Positions 12,700-23,966 of a stretch of DNA of 64,000 nucleotides are shown here, one piece after another. Position numbers and translations under genes: made by a program. The notes under the pieces are model-generated. The model had not been told where the DNA came from. It ran no database searches and saw only the letters and a list, made by a program, of their open reading frames with translations. Position 1 is the stretch's first letter. Each line of letters starts with the position of its first letter. The DNA is from Hybos culiciformis (Eukaryota > Arthropoda > Insecta > Diptera > Hybotidae). The stretch lies in contig OZ023273.1 in NCBI GenBank assembly GCA_964007475.1, positions 65,710,560 through 65,774,559 of the forward strand. The letters are read 5' to 3'.

Positions 12700-12960
12700 G
12701 AATTTTTTGGCTACGTTTTCCATAGATAAAAACATCGATTTCCTGGAAATTGGAAAATCCGGAAAAGCTGAAAGTTGCAACAATTCCAACAGGTTCACCT
12801 TTAAAAATTTTATAAAAAAATCTCAAGCCGTTTAGGAGCGGCGAGATTTCCTATACTTCAAACCTAATACTTATAGAATAATTATTCTAAATTTGTAGCA
12901 CTACTCATACCACACACATATTTCTTCAGACATTCACACGACGCGTCGTCATTAATTTAT
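12700..12960. repeat. decayed dispersed repeat with CpG palindrome
   Basis: A GC-richer stretch with the phrase AGCCGTTTAGGAGCGGCGAG (about 12827-12846), the sort of phrase seen in arthropod transposable-element tails, then a CACACA stretch and a perfect 12-bp palindrome ACGACGCGTCGT at 12938-12949. No ends or second copy identified. Confidence 0.4.
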
Positions 12961-14823
12961 TTTCTCTATCTGTTTCTGTTTGAAACGAAAGTGAAAATAA
13001 GCTGTCATTATTAATATAAGTTCTTTCAAATATTATACTAGATATGTCTGTATATTATAAAACTAATTTTTATGTGAAGAAATTATTATATTTTGTTAAG
13101 GGGATTATTATAATAATAATAATCAAAGTTCCAAAAAAAAAAAAAAATTGACTATCAAGGTCGTTGATAATAATCATTATCCATCATTACTATGCATAGT
13201 AGCAATAAAATTTTGTCGCACTTTCAGATCATAACAATGAAAAACACCTTGCGTGTCAAACTTTAATTTATCTAGTTATTAAAATGTATAATAATGAAGG
13301 AAAATAGACATTTTTTTTCTGTTCTACTTAAAAGTATAGTAAAATTTGAAAAGTTTTCTTTCTTCAATTCATGAAACAAATATACATAAAATTCGTACTT
13401 ATAAATATACTTGTAGAAAAAAAAAACGAAAAAAAATTTAAATTAATACAATTGTGAAAAGTACAATGGTTAACAAAGTAATTTTTCCAATTAATGTCAC
13501 TGGATATAATGTTTTTCCTAGTTGTTCAAAATTAAGTTGAAGGCAAATTGAAAGAAATAGCTTGATATATATTATATTTAATTCACAAGTTTCGCTTTCA
13601 ATAGCCAAGTACAATTTTTCATTCAAGAATTCCAGAATATTTGACAGAATAAATTGTACAAGAAGAATTAATTTTTATGGATGAATTAAGATTCAAGATT
13701 TAATCTCGTATGATTCAAACTATAGATGCATTCTAACTAGCGAAAAAAAAAGCTTGTTATTTTGTTAAAGTTCCAGTTCATAAATATTTCAAAAATATAA
13801 AATATTAATTTAAATTTCTGCATCATTTGAAAGAAAATTAAAAATTAAAACAAAGCTAATATGGATATTTAAAACTAGATCGAAAATATATAAGATGCAC
13901 GGAACAAGTATAGAATAACATTATGTATGTAAAAATCTATAGATTTAAAATAATCTTCAATCAACAATAAATAGTACAAATAGTTATTAATAAAATAAAT
14001 GTAGCTTTTTGTACTGTAGATTACGATTTAAATCCAAAAAATTGACAATTCACCCTATATTTCTTCAAAGAAAATAAGAAAAAAGTCTGAAACATTGAAA
14101 TCTATCTATTTTCAAAAGAAAATTCCCCTTATATCCCTTTTAATCTAATTAGGAATTTAGATTTAACAAACTTGATATTATAAAAAAAAATTGTTTTATT
14201 AAATTAAAAATGTTTCAGTTGTCATGTCAAGTTATTATAATTAATACGCACATAAAAAAAAATCATTAGATTGAAAAAATCAGGAAAAAGGTTCAAAGGA
14301 CTGAATATAAAAAGGAATTCGTTATTTCGATTTTTTTTTTCTTCATTTATTGGGAATGTTCGGTTTATGTGTATAAATAAATATAATGTACAATTAATTC
14401 TTTTTTTTTTTCAAATATTTTAGGAATTTTTTTTAGAAATTTGTTTTTTCTTTTTTTTCTCTAAATATGTATATATGTCAATAATTCAGTTTTATGAAAA
14501 TTATTAATAAAATTCTTGTACCATATAAATTATTGATGGTAAATTTGTTAAAAAAAAAAGGTTTTCTCTGTAAATTATTACGCAATAGTCCAATAATTTT
14601 AAAATTATGCTCTCTGGTACGATGTTATAAACTAGCTATAGATATCCTTTACCATTTCTAATTGAAATTCCTCTGATTTATTTTATGAATATTTTTTATT
14701 AAATTTTAATAAAACACTTTAAAAAAAAACTCTCAAAAAGGTTCTAATTGAAAATCTATTGATCTTAAAATCATAAAAATTATTATTAAATAAAAGTGAT
14801 AAAAATATGTCAAGCTGCGGGTT
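12961..14823. other. AT-rich non-coding DNA, no gene seen
   Basis: A/T runs and short low-complexity frames only. Confidence 0.65.
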
Positions 14824-15050
14824 GTGGAGGTAAACACACGAAGCAGTCATAGGAACTACCGAAAGAAGTTAATACTTAAAAGTTTTAAACTATGACATAA
14901 CAGTGGCTACAAATGATAGGCTGCTCAGTACAAAATATAAATTAAAATAAAAATCGTTTTTATTGAAGGCATGATTTTCTATTGACGAAAATTTTTGGTC
15001 TAATATTTATTTCATCAGAGCTATTTTGAAAAAAAAATTTTAATTTTAAA

Positions 15051-15677
15051 TAAAGGTCGGTATTCAACTGGAGATAAAATCAACTTTTTCATATACAATT
15101 TTATCTGAGATAAATTTTAGTTGAGTGAATTTAATTTATCGGTACCCAACTGAAGATAAATGGAAATTTATCTGAGTAAAAATTGTATGAAAATATTTTC
15201 ACTCAAATAAATTTTATTTCAAAAATTTATCTTGCAAAGAATGTTTTGAACATTCTTTTCAAGATAAATTTTGACATTAGGTCGTGTAAAAAGAATTTGA
15301 CGTTTGTTGTTTGAAGAAAACAAACAAAAATCAAAAAATTAAATAATATTGGTAAAATTAATTAAATAAAATGGATGAAAGTTGGGAGGTAAGTAAATTA
15401 AAAATAAAATTGTTTAGGTTGTTTTTATCAAAATATATTTTTCTAGGCGGATTTTTTTAAAAACAATTTTTTTGTAAACAACCATTTTTCAATTTAGAAA
15501 TTATGATTTATTATTATGCTTTTTTTTAAATAATTATTGTTATTTTTAAAATCATATGTCAAGTGTCAAGTACATAAAGTCAGAAAGTCATGTGTCAATT
15601 TTTATCCCACTCAATAATGTTCCTTTTCAAGATAAAATTTATCTTGTACTTTATCTTCAGTTGAATACCGGCCGTAA
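15051..15677 (+). mobile_element. 621-bp TIR transposon inserted in repeat F, TAA duplication
   Basis: Element 15054-15674 has inverted ends GGYCGGTATTCAACTGRAGA and identical TAA triplets outside (15051-15053, 15675-15677). Both unoccupied paralogous sites at ~55.44 and ~55.57 kb carry a single TAA at this position. A third terminal-like copy lies at 15140-15160 and many GATAAA/TTTATC motifs lie subterminally, resembling transposase-binding repeats. A perfect AAGAATGTT/AACATTCTT hairpin sits near 15238-15258. The 3-bp TAA duplication fits PIF/Harbinger. A start codon followed by a splice-donor-like site at 15371-15394 may be a remnant of a first exon. Non-autonomous. Confidence 0.9.
15371..15388 (+). 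pseudogene. possible remnant first exon (MDESWE, then GTAAGT)
   Basis: Inside the 15054-15674 element, ATG GAT GAA AGT TGG GAG is followed directly by GTAAGT, a consensus splice donor. The residues MDESWE and position behind an AT-rich leader suggest what is left of the transposase gene after internal deletion. This is inference: the exon is only six codons long and no further exon was found inside the element. Confidence 0.3.
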
Positions 15678-15893
15678 TTTGTAAAAGAAAGATTTTTAAA
15701 AAATAATTTCAATTTAAATTTTTCGCGCCAAATTATTTTGTTTTTATAAATGACAAATGATTATTGAGTGGACCACTCATTTTTTTGAGTATTCAAACGG
15801 TACAGCATGTCGCTTTTTTTTTCGAACTCGAATTTCGAATGAGTACAATAATTTTTACCCCCTACAGAATTACTCAATTATATCATAGAATAC

Positions 15894-17140
15894 GCCTAAA
15901 GAAGTATTAATTTCAAAAATATTACTTTGCTTCTAAAAACTGTGCAATTATATAAAATCTGATATATGTTGTCGCTTAATTAATGTAATTTTAAATTTCT
16001 GGATAATTTGTAAATTGAGGATAGAACTTGAACAGTTATATAAATTATCGATAACTTATGCCATAGATAAGATAAACCGATCGAACGTAAAGATAAGGTA
16101 AACATTAAAAAAAAATAAAACTTTAAACAAAATTTAAAATAAAAAATTTAAAATAAATTACAGCGCTGTTTCATATTTTTTGAATGTATACAATTCATAA
16201 AAGTTTTTCAATAAATATAAATAATATGAATAAAAATCAATTTTCAATTGTAAATATTTTAAGTTAATCATTTTAACCATATTCTTATTAACAAGATTTC
16301 TTTGTAATATAAAAACTAATGCCTTTTTCTTTTACAAGTAAATTTTATTTTTGAATTTTTAACATTTATGCAAACATAATATTATCTGCAAATAAAATGA
16401 ATATAGATTTTCAAATTTTCTTGAATTTTTAAATTAACTTAAAGGAAAAAAAAATTAATTATTTATTTTCATTTCCACAGAAGGTCAAAAAGTTGATAGA
16501 TGCCGTAGAAATTATGAATGACTTTCTTTAACATTTATGCACCATAATAATTTTTTTTTTATGTAACATAAGTGGATATATAAGAAGTATGCAAAAGCAT
16601 ACAAACTGTCAAATATACATTTTGAGAATATTTCAATCTTCATTTCATATACATACATTATATTGTTGAAATTAATTTTAATAACTATACACGGTTAAAA
16701 ATCTATGTGTACTTTTGACTGATAATTGAAAAAAATTACTTTTGAACAGCCATTTGAAAAAAACTTATTTTAAATACACAAACACATTTATCAAAAATAT
16801 TAGGTTTTTTTCAAATTAGCAAAACTGTGATTCAAAATAATACAAAAATAAAAAATAAATGTTTTTCAAATTTTATTTGACTCATTTTTTTTAACATTTT
16901 TGGTATTTTAAATTTCAGGAGCGCAAATAACTTTTTCATTTTAATTTTTTTTTTTTCATTTATTGTTTTTATTTCAGTTTTGAAATTTAATTTTTTTTCT
17001 TTGCACATTTAAAATAATATTTAATCAAATTGAAAAAAATTATTTTTCTTATTGAATAATTTAATCGTTAATACAAGATACAAAATTTTCAATAGATATG
17101 GAACTTATATTTTCTGTTTTATACATTATCGTAAATTAAC
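15894..17140. other. AT-rich non-coding DNA, one weak exon-like segment
   Basis: Mostly A/T runs. At 16471-16480 a pyrimidine-rich tract ends in CCACAG and is followed by 17 codons (KVKKLIDAVEIMNDFL, then TAA) to 16531. The stretch is too short to call. Confidence 0.5.
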
Positions 17141-17395
17141 TGCAATAGCTCAGTGGCAGAGTTGATGGATTGCAATGTTAAGGACAGTGGTTCGAAACTC
17201 CAACCGGGCATAAAAAAAAATATTAAAAAAACCAATAAAAAAAAAAAAGAATTTAATTTAACTTAATAAAAAAAAATAAATAAAAATAAAAAAAAAAAAA
17301 TTAATAAAAAAAAATAAATAAATTAAATAAAATTAAATAAAAAAAAAAGTGAAAATAAAAAAAACAAAAAAAGGCAAAAAACGAAAAAAAAGTCT
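17141..17395 (+). repeat. tRNA-like head with A-rich tail (SINE-like)
   Basis: 17141-17211 has an A box (TAGCTCAGTGGCAGAG) and a B-box-like GGTTCGAAACTCC with tRNA-like spacing. The stem pairings are largely lost, so it is not a functional tRNA. It is followed by about 190 bp of A-rich sequence (17206-17395), as at the 3' end of a retroposed SINE. The middle GATTGCAATGTTAAG nearly matches the reversed tRNA-like sequence at 42408-42484, suggesting one family. A tRNA-Cys-like GCA at the anticodon position is possible but unproven. Confidence 0.6.
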
Positions 17396-17481
17396 AGTAA
17401 ATTTTTTGAGGTGTTTTTGCTGGTGAATTTGTAAGGTTTTTGCTCCAAAATTCTTTCCGTAAAATAATTATGACTAAATAT

Positions 17482-17715
17482 CTATTATATTTTGTTTTTA
17501 TTATTTTGAAAAATACTTACGATATTTTACAAAATTATTTTTCAAAACAACACATAAAATTACAACTATTACATTTTGTTTTTATTATTTTGAAAAAATA
17601 CTTACGATATTTTACAAAAATGTTTTTCAAAACAACACATAAAATTACAACTATTATATTTTGTTTTTATTATTTTGAAAAAAACTTGCTATATTTTACA
17701 TAATTGTTTTTGGAT
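17482..17715. repeat. 84-85 bp tandem repeat, ~2.7 copies
   Basis: Units start at 17482, 17566 and 17651, each beginning CTATTAYATTTTGTTTTTAT; the third is truncated. An 87-residue frame through the array shows the same motif shifting frame because 85 is not a multiple of three, so it is not a gene. Confidence 0.9.
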
Positions 17716-18354
17716 GTATATGTGCACATAATGTGATTCAAAATGAGAGATGGATTTTTTACCGTGTATATACAAGAAAATAATTTTAAAGAAATTTTTT
17801 TGCAAATATTTTTGTTAACAAATTATTCAATTATAACATCTTTTATCTATTTTTATATAAAACTTTAATTAAAAAATAAGAAATTAAGAAAAAAGAACTA
17901 TCATTCTTAATAAAAAGGATTTATTTAATAAAATTAATTATTCTCATTAAAAAAAATCAGGATACTTTAAGAATTTGATGAAAAATGATGGATACAAAAA
18001 AAAAATCCTTTTTAATTTCCACAAAAACAAAAAATTGAGTTTGATATCATTTTTCATTTACTTAATCTCAAATTAATGTTGAAAATTCTTGTAATCATTA
18101 AAAATGTTTAATGTAATCTCCTCTATGTTGTTTTAATACTATATTTTTATTTCAAAATAGTTATTTTTAATTAATTTTTTCTTATAACATTATATGTTTC
18201 TCTGAAAAGAATTAGCATCGGTCGCCAACAAAATGTGGTAACAGTAATATTAATATTAAGTATACTACTTTACTTAAATGTACTTATAATTATATTATAC
18301 CTAGATACGGACATAGGTTTGCACATGCACATATCTGAAGTTTCAAACGTGAAC
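17716..18354. other. AT-rich non-coding DNA, no gene seen
   Basis: A/T runs, no repeats with ends. Confidence 0.6.
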
Positions 18355-18690
18355 ATTTTACGAGGTTTTACATTGGAGCGCCGAACTTATCAAAACATTG
18401 TTTATGTATATGTCGGCGAAACTTATGCTATATACCTATGAAATCATAAATTGCAAAATTTACTATATAGCCTCCTCCTCCCGCAGTGCTGGAACCTCGG
18501 CTGTCTCGATATCCAATATTCTAAATAGGTATTTTCTATCCCCGTCGGAGCCTCTGATCAATATTTCAAGTACACTATAATCATCTCAAGTCCCTAGTGT
18601 AATTAATTCTAATATTTCAGCCAAATCGGACCAACGGCTTAGGCTTGATCAAGATTAGAGAAACAGAGAAACAGACAGAGAGTTTTGATT
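18355..18690. repeat. GC-richer decayed dispersed repeat
   Basis: Complex sequence including CCCCGTCGGAGCCTCTGATC and, at about 18620-18690, CCAAATCGGACCAACGGCTT followed by an ACAGAGAAACAGACAGAGAG run. I recognise the latter kind of phrase as common in arthropod transposon tails, but cannot assign a family. Two overlapping short frames here are not supported. Confidence 0.45.
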
Positions 18691-19524
18691 TTTATTTATT
18701 CAATCACCAAAAATTCAACTCAGAACGTAATTGCAAAATGCATAATTAAAGTATAAATATATTTTAACGAAGTCTCGTGTTAGGCATGGTACGTGCATTA
18801 TTTAGTATATTAATTACAGAAATTTTTTTTTTCATATATGTTTTAAAAATGAAGTTGAATAAGTTTGATGTAAAACAGTTCATTGAAATCTAATAAACAA
18901 TTAATATAATGATTATTCACTATAAATACATTATACTATTCTGATTATATAGATCAATAATCATTTTGTATAGATTAAATGATTTAAAAATTATTTCATT
19001 TACGAGTAATTTAAATTTTTGTCAAAAAAAAAATAATAATTATCTATTAGAAAAAATTTAGTTAGAATTTTAGATATATTATTTTATCATTATCGAATAT
19101 CTGAAGTGAAATATGATAAATAATGCACAAAAACATTTATATCTAAATAACTTAGTGCATAAAAAATAACTTAAATTTATAACTTAAAGTCCTTCATGGT
19201 GATGAAAGAATAGTGCTATAGATATATAGTAAGTTAAATTTTTCCGTTTATATAATTGTTTGGAACAAAGTCTTTCAATTAGATACTTATTTTATATTTG
19301 CTGTTTGAGACTGTGCTAAATTTTAAACTAACTCTACATGTAAGATTTAACGCCAAGGAGGATGTATACTATTTTTATATTAAGAATTCAATCACTTTTA
19401 ATTAATGCAATTAAAGTGAAGTAAGCTCTTCACTCGAATTGTGGATACTCACATCAATGCGATATATGTAGGTAGGTCGTTTTAAGATATTCTTTTAACA
19501 TATTATTAATATAATTACTATAAA
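18691..19524. other. AT-rich non-coding DNA, no gene seen
   Basis: Nothing beyond A/T runs. Confidence 0.6.
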
Positions 19525-19729
19525 CGTCAGGTTCATGTAAAAATCACGAAACTGCTTTTTTGGACTATTGCTGGCTATTTTAAATTATCTGTAGATACCG
19601 AAAAGTTTATATAATGTTGCTATTATCTGTACTGTTTATATTTGCTGAGAAATTGTTATTGTTAACAAACTTAAAGTATATTTTTCTCAAAAATTATATT
19701 TAACAGTTTCGCAGCGTCCCGAGAGAACC
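19525..19729. mobile_element. TIR element, family E copy 2 (diverged)
   Basis: Left end ACGTCAGGTTCATGTAAAAA then TCACGAAACTGC; the right end, read inward, contains GAAACTGTTAAATATAATTT then TTGAGAAAA. Both resemble the 11685-11918 element, but the outer ends have diverged and no target duplication is visible. Confidence 0.45.
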
Positions 19730-21197
19730 ATATTATTCAAAAAATAGATTATCCTTTCGAAAATTCTAATTTATTAGTTTCAAATAAATTTTTTTTAATA
19801 AAATTAAATTTAAATCCAATATCAATTAAAGCCAAATTGTTTGATAAAGAATTTTTTTGCGAACTATTAAATTAAAACGAATATTACTCATAAATTAGAA
19901 ATTGTAATTAACGTGCGGATAAAATCTAACCATTTCATCCATTAAAATTTTATTTGAATATTGTATTTTGGGCAAATAAAGTCTATCAAAACAAAAATTA
20001 CCATAATGGAATTTTTAACAATCATAATATTAAAAAAAAAAATCTTTTATATCATTTTAGGTTCACAATGTTTACATCACATTGATAAATTATATTGAAA
20101 TGGTTAACCACTTTTATATCGTTACCATATTAAATATGTGGTCAAGTATAATCCACAGAATATTTATGTATTCTCAATTTTTTTTTAATGAATCTAGATA
20201 TATGACTTTAGTTCAGTTTTGTAGAACTAGACAGTGCATTATAAGTTTTAAAAGTTAATATTAATATGTTATATCAAGTATAATCAAAAAAATTCTAAGT
20301 ATTTAAAAACTATCTTACCATAATTAAAATAAATTAATTTAATAATTTTAACCGATTGAATATATTTTTTTTAATTTTTGGAACTGTTGATATGAAGTAA
20401 GTGGTTACAAAAAGAGTATGCTCTGTATTAATATGTTATACTTATACAATAAGAATGAATTTACATGCATTCTTATTTTTAACATAAAAAGAATGCGTGA
20501 AATCATATTCTTTATGTTTTTAAACAACAAAACATTCTATTTTCGTGCCTTATAAATAAATATGAAAACTTTTGATAAACTTAAGTACAAAAATAAAATT
20601 AAGAAAGTTATCATTATGGAAAAACTTTTACATTATATTGTTTGTGCACATGAATTCAATTTATAATTTTCTCAGAACACATAAAATATTTAATTTTTAT
20701 CTAACGTTCGTATAAATTTCTGCATGCATGTGAAGTTCACTCTATTAATCTGACAAAACCGATAGTGAGAAACTTTTAGTTTATTTCGCAAAGATTTATA
20801 ATGTACATACACAAAAAAGAACTCGATAGAGAATCAGCTATAAAATATAGCAGAAAGATTTTAACTAAAATATTGTAACTTATTTTTCATTATTTTATTT
20901 GTCGTACGAGCTGTTTCTCCTCGCCATCAAAAATAGGTAATCCATTACTATAGTAATCCATTAGTTCGATTTGATCTAATTACATACAATATTTTACATT
21001 TGCACCTAATTATTTTTGCCTCGATAGACTTTTTACATTCATTTTTGAAATAGCTTAACTTAAATCTCAAAGTCACAGCATTATTTTATTAACATAATAC
21101 AATAATAATAATAATTTTTTATTTGCAATCTTATCTTCATACATCATTTTTTTTTTATTTATTAAAAGCAATTGAAGAAAAATTTCATTTAACTTAA
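19730..21197. other. AT-rich non-coding DNA, no gene seen
   Basis: Small items only: TAAGAATG/CATTCTTA hairpin near 20450-20482 and a duplicated TAATCCATTA near 20938-20966. Confidence 0.6.
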
Positions 21198-21428
21198 CTC
21201 TAATCATAGATTAAGAATACAGAAAGATGGGAAGCTTCATACAAAATTTTTTTAGTTTTTTTTGGTATTTTTATGTGAAGGTGTTAGTAAAACTAAATAA
21301 AATTCTTTTCATATATTGATAATTATCACGTATTTTATTTTGTTTTACTAACACATTGACTTAAAAATACCAAAAATAATGTTATATGAAGCTTTCCATC
21401 TTTCTGTATTCTTAATCTATGCTCTAAT
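21198..21428. mobile_element. 217-bp palindromic MITE with 7-bp target duplication
   Basis: Element 21205-21421 begins CATAGATTAAGAATACAGAA and ends with its exact reverse complement. The arms run through GATGG(G/A)AAGCTTCATA, then less perfectly through GGTATTTTTA and GTTAGTAAAAC, so almost the whole element folds back. CTCTAAT is repeated directly outside both ends (21198-21204, 21422-21428). A 7-bp duplication does not point clearly to one superfamily; CA...TG ends are compatible with P-like elements, but this is weak. Confidence 0.85.
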
Positions 21429-21768
21429 GTAATAATTAAAAATAAAATGTAATACAAACAAAGTTTATTTCACACAAACAAATAAGAGTAGAACAATGAC
21501 TATAATACGTCGTCTATTATTTTATTTTTACAATTCCCTCTAAAGATTAATAAGTTGCAATATATTCGCCGGCCCCTGAAAAATTTTCTAACGGCTTGAT
21601 ACTTTGTTGCTAATGTTTAATATTCAACCTGCGACAAATTTTAAAGCAGAGGTTTGGAAGATTCTTTATGAAGAAGTTTATATGAATGATATAGATATAG
21701 TTAACATTCATAGTAAGTTAGTAAAATTATATAATAGTTACAATAAGTTATAGTTTTTACCACTATTA

Positions 21769-21769
21769 C

Positions 21770-21806
<37 letters not shown>

Positions 21807-21842
21807 CATTAATATTATTATTATTATTATTATTATTATTGT
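21769..21842. repeat. ATT microsatellite, ~74 bp
   Basis: About 24 ATT units with two interruptions in the middle. Confidence 0.95.
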
Positions 21843-22351
21843 TATAAACTGTGAATAATGATAAAATTCTACTATATTATCACACTTTTATAACATAGAT
21901 TTACATTAAATGCGTTTAATAGATGTTCCGAGAATTGATTTAATTAAGTTTTGTTGTGGCTGTTTCACTACGAATATATGAATGCATGTACATGTACATG
22001 AACATATATTATGTGCGTAAACATTATTTGTGTATACATATAAATTGATTAAATTTTAGATACTGTAAACATAATACGCTCAAATTAATTTAATTATTAT
22101 TACATGATTATGAATTTTGAAAATAAAAACACATGTTTAATAATTTATTATTTTCTATTTTAAATTGAATTATTTTATGGCAAAATGATTTTTTTTTATA
22201 TATATATTTATAATAATATATCCTCAAGTAATGTTTTTTTATTAAGTATTATTATATGTATATAATATATATGTACCAGTCTACCTAGAATATTGAAAAA
22301 TAAAAAAAAAATATTTCAGTTCCATTATAGTTTTATTAAACTTTAAGTCCA
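21843..22351. other. AT-rich non-coding DNA, no gene seen
   Basis: A CATGTACATGTACATG palindrome near 21985 and A/T runs; no gene. Confidence 0.6.
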
Positions 22352-22395
22352 TAATAGTAGATTATTGTATATGTTAACTAAATTTGTTATTAATT

Positions 22396-22511
22396 ACGAG
22401 TTCTGTACACAAAAACACATTGATACGAGTGAATACTTATATCACGAGACCGAAGGTCGAGTTATATAAATTGAGAAGTGTCTATGTGATTTTGTGTAAA
22501 TACAGAACGAG
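22396..22511. repeat. family C hairpin, left arm of C1
   Basis: A self-complementary module. Outer arms ACGAGTTCTGTACACAAAAA and the reverse complement of TTTTGTGTAAATACAGAACG enclose a perfect inner stem GACCGAAGGTC. It matches the right-arm hairpin in mirror orientation. Confidence 0.85.
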
Positions 22512-22629
22512 TTCTATAACGTAGGTAGTTGCAGTCTATATATTTACAATGAAAAAAAAAAACAAAAGTTGATATACACTTTTTTTTTATTTTTTGTTGG
22601 TATTTGTCTGTTTTGAAATATTGTGAGAA

Positions 22630-22736
22630 CATCTAAATGATTTCATTATTTACGCTGATGCATCTAAATGATTTCATTATTCACGCAGATGCATCTAAAT
22701 GATTTCATTATTCACGCTGATGCATCTAAATGATTG
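22630..22736. repeat. 31-bp tandem repeat, ~3.5 copies, in C1 left arm
   Basis: CATCTAAATGATTTCATTAT starts at 22630, 22661 and 22692; a partial fourth unit, CATCTAAATGATTGCATG, starts at 22723. The period is exactly 31. Confidence 0.9.
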
Positions 22737-23311
22737 CATGTGTATTGACGTATATAATATTCCATTTACCGATCTAAATTCTATACTACTAAATACAACA
22801 TGCCGACCACATGTCCATTAAAATTATTGTTTACCGTCATTTAAATATAGAAGTCATTAATTTTTCTTCTGGAACGTGCGAATCCTTAGTCTGTCACGAT
22901 TTTTCTAAGTTCCTCTAATCGACATCTATCTACCCACATACTAATTTTTATAAGAAAATCTATTTAAATTTTTATAAAATTTAAAATGTATAAATAATTT
23001 ATATTCAAATTATTAAGAAAGACATTCAGCCAAAACCTGAAATGATAGAATCCTAATCCTAACTTTTAGTTTATGAAAGTGAACAAGATTGCTATTTTTT
23101 GGCATCTAAAGAATAAAAATGGATTAGCTGGTTCATAAATTATAAGGATTTTAGTGGTGGTCGGATAGACTGACGGACATTTAACATAAAGTTCTTTTTT
23201 TATTTTTTATGCAAAACGGGCTAAAAATGATATATGTATTACTAAAAAAATATATTTAATGGGCATGTGGTTGGTATGTTGTATTTAGTAGTATAGAATT
23301 TAGATCGCTAA

Positions 23312-23472
23312 ATGGAATATTATATGCGTCAATACATATGCAATCATTTAGATGCATCTGCTAAATGGAATATTATATGCGTCAATACATATGCAATCAT
23401 TTAGATGCATCTGCATGAATAATGAAATCATTTAGATGCATCAGCGTAAATAATGAAATCATTTAGATATTC
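23312..23472. repeat. tandem units in C1 right arm, including a 54-bp duplication
   Basis: The mirror of the left-arm 31-bp array, plus a local duplication of CTAAATGGAATATTATATGC through CATTTAGATGCATCTG (about 54 bp, near 23312 and 23365) that the left arm lacks. Confidence 0.75.
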
Positions 23473-23629
23473 TCAAAATATTTCAATACAGATAAATACC
23501 AAAAAAAAAAGAAAAAAAAATGTGTATATCAACTTTTTTTTTTTTTCATTGTAAATCTATAGACTGCAACTACCTTACACATGCACATTAAAACAGTATA
23601 TTGGATATGTTAACAAAATTTCTTATACA

Positions 23630-23748
23630 ACTCGTTCTGTATTTACACAAAAACACATAGACACTTGTCAATTTATATCACTCGACCTTCGGTCTCGTGA
23701 TATAAGTATTGACACGTGTCAATGTGTTTTTGTGTATACAGAACTCGT
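23630..23748. repeat. family C hairpin, right arm of C1
   Basis: Near-perfect fold-back: CTCGTTCTGTATTTACACAA... pairs with ...TTGTGTATACAGAACTCG, then ACACATAGACAC with GTGTCAATGTGT, then TATATCACTCGACC with GGTCTCGTGATATA around a three-base loop. About 55 pairs with few mismatches. Confidence 0.9.
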
Positions 23749-23966
23749 AATTAATAACAAATTTAGTTAACATATACAATAATCTACTATTAATATTATT
23801 TTTGATTTAATTTGAATGCATATTAATTATTACCTATTCATATATTAATAATATTTTTTTTAAGTTTACAGTGCTCAAGCAACAAGTTAATAACATTGAA
23901 AAGCCTATTTTTTTTTTTTTAGAAAATCAAGAAAAAGAAGAACAATAAATTTAATCGGAGGACTAA

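Larger units (their letters stand above)
14824..15893 (+). repeat. dispersed repeat F, copy 1, split by a transposon
   Basis: The part starting AACACACGAAGCAGTCATAG (about 14833) matches 55686 onward in the same orientation. The parts at about 14990-15053 and 15678-15893 (for example TCGCGCCAAATTATTTTG, GGTACAGCATGTCGC) match 55211-55650 in the opposite orientation. Removing the 15054-15674 insertion and one TAA makes the two halves continuous with the other copy. The repeat has no coding frame; its class is unknown. Confidence 0.8.
22354..23790. mobile_element. C1: 1.44-kb inverted-dimer element of hairpin family C
   Basis: The left arm (22354 to about 22828) and right arm (about 23263-23790) are long inverted copies of each other. 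From each end inward the order is ATAGTAGATTATTGTATATG, a ~120-bp hairpin, TAGTTGCAGTCTATA, a 31-bp tandem array, ATTCCATTTA and ACAACAT. A ~430-bp unique spacer has a decayed repeat phrase (about 23140-23185, GACTGACGGACATTTAACAT). TA lies outside both ends (22352-22353, 23791-23792); the alternative reading is TAA against TTA. No transposase. C2 and C3 resemble one arm, so C1 is either a dimer or the full-length form of which they are partial copies. Confidence 0.85.

Noticed and set aside
17440..17703. 87-residue open frame
   Set aside because: It is a translation of the 84-85 bp tandem repeat, with the motif shifting frame between units.
22630..22736. CRISPR-like spaced repeats
   Set aside because: The 31-bp units are directly adjacent tandem repeats without unique spacers, in eukaryotic DNA.
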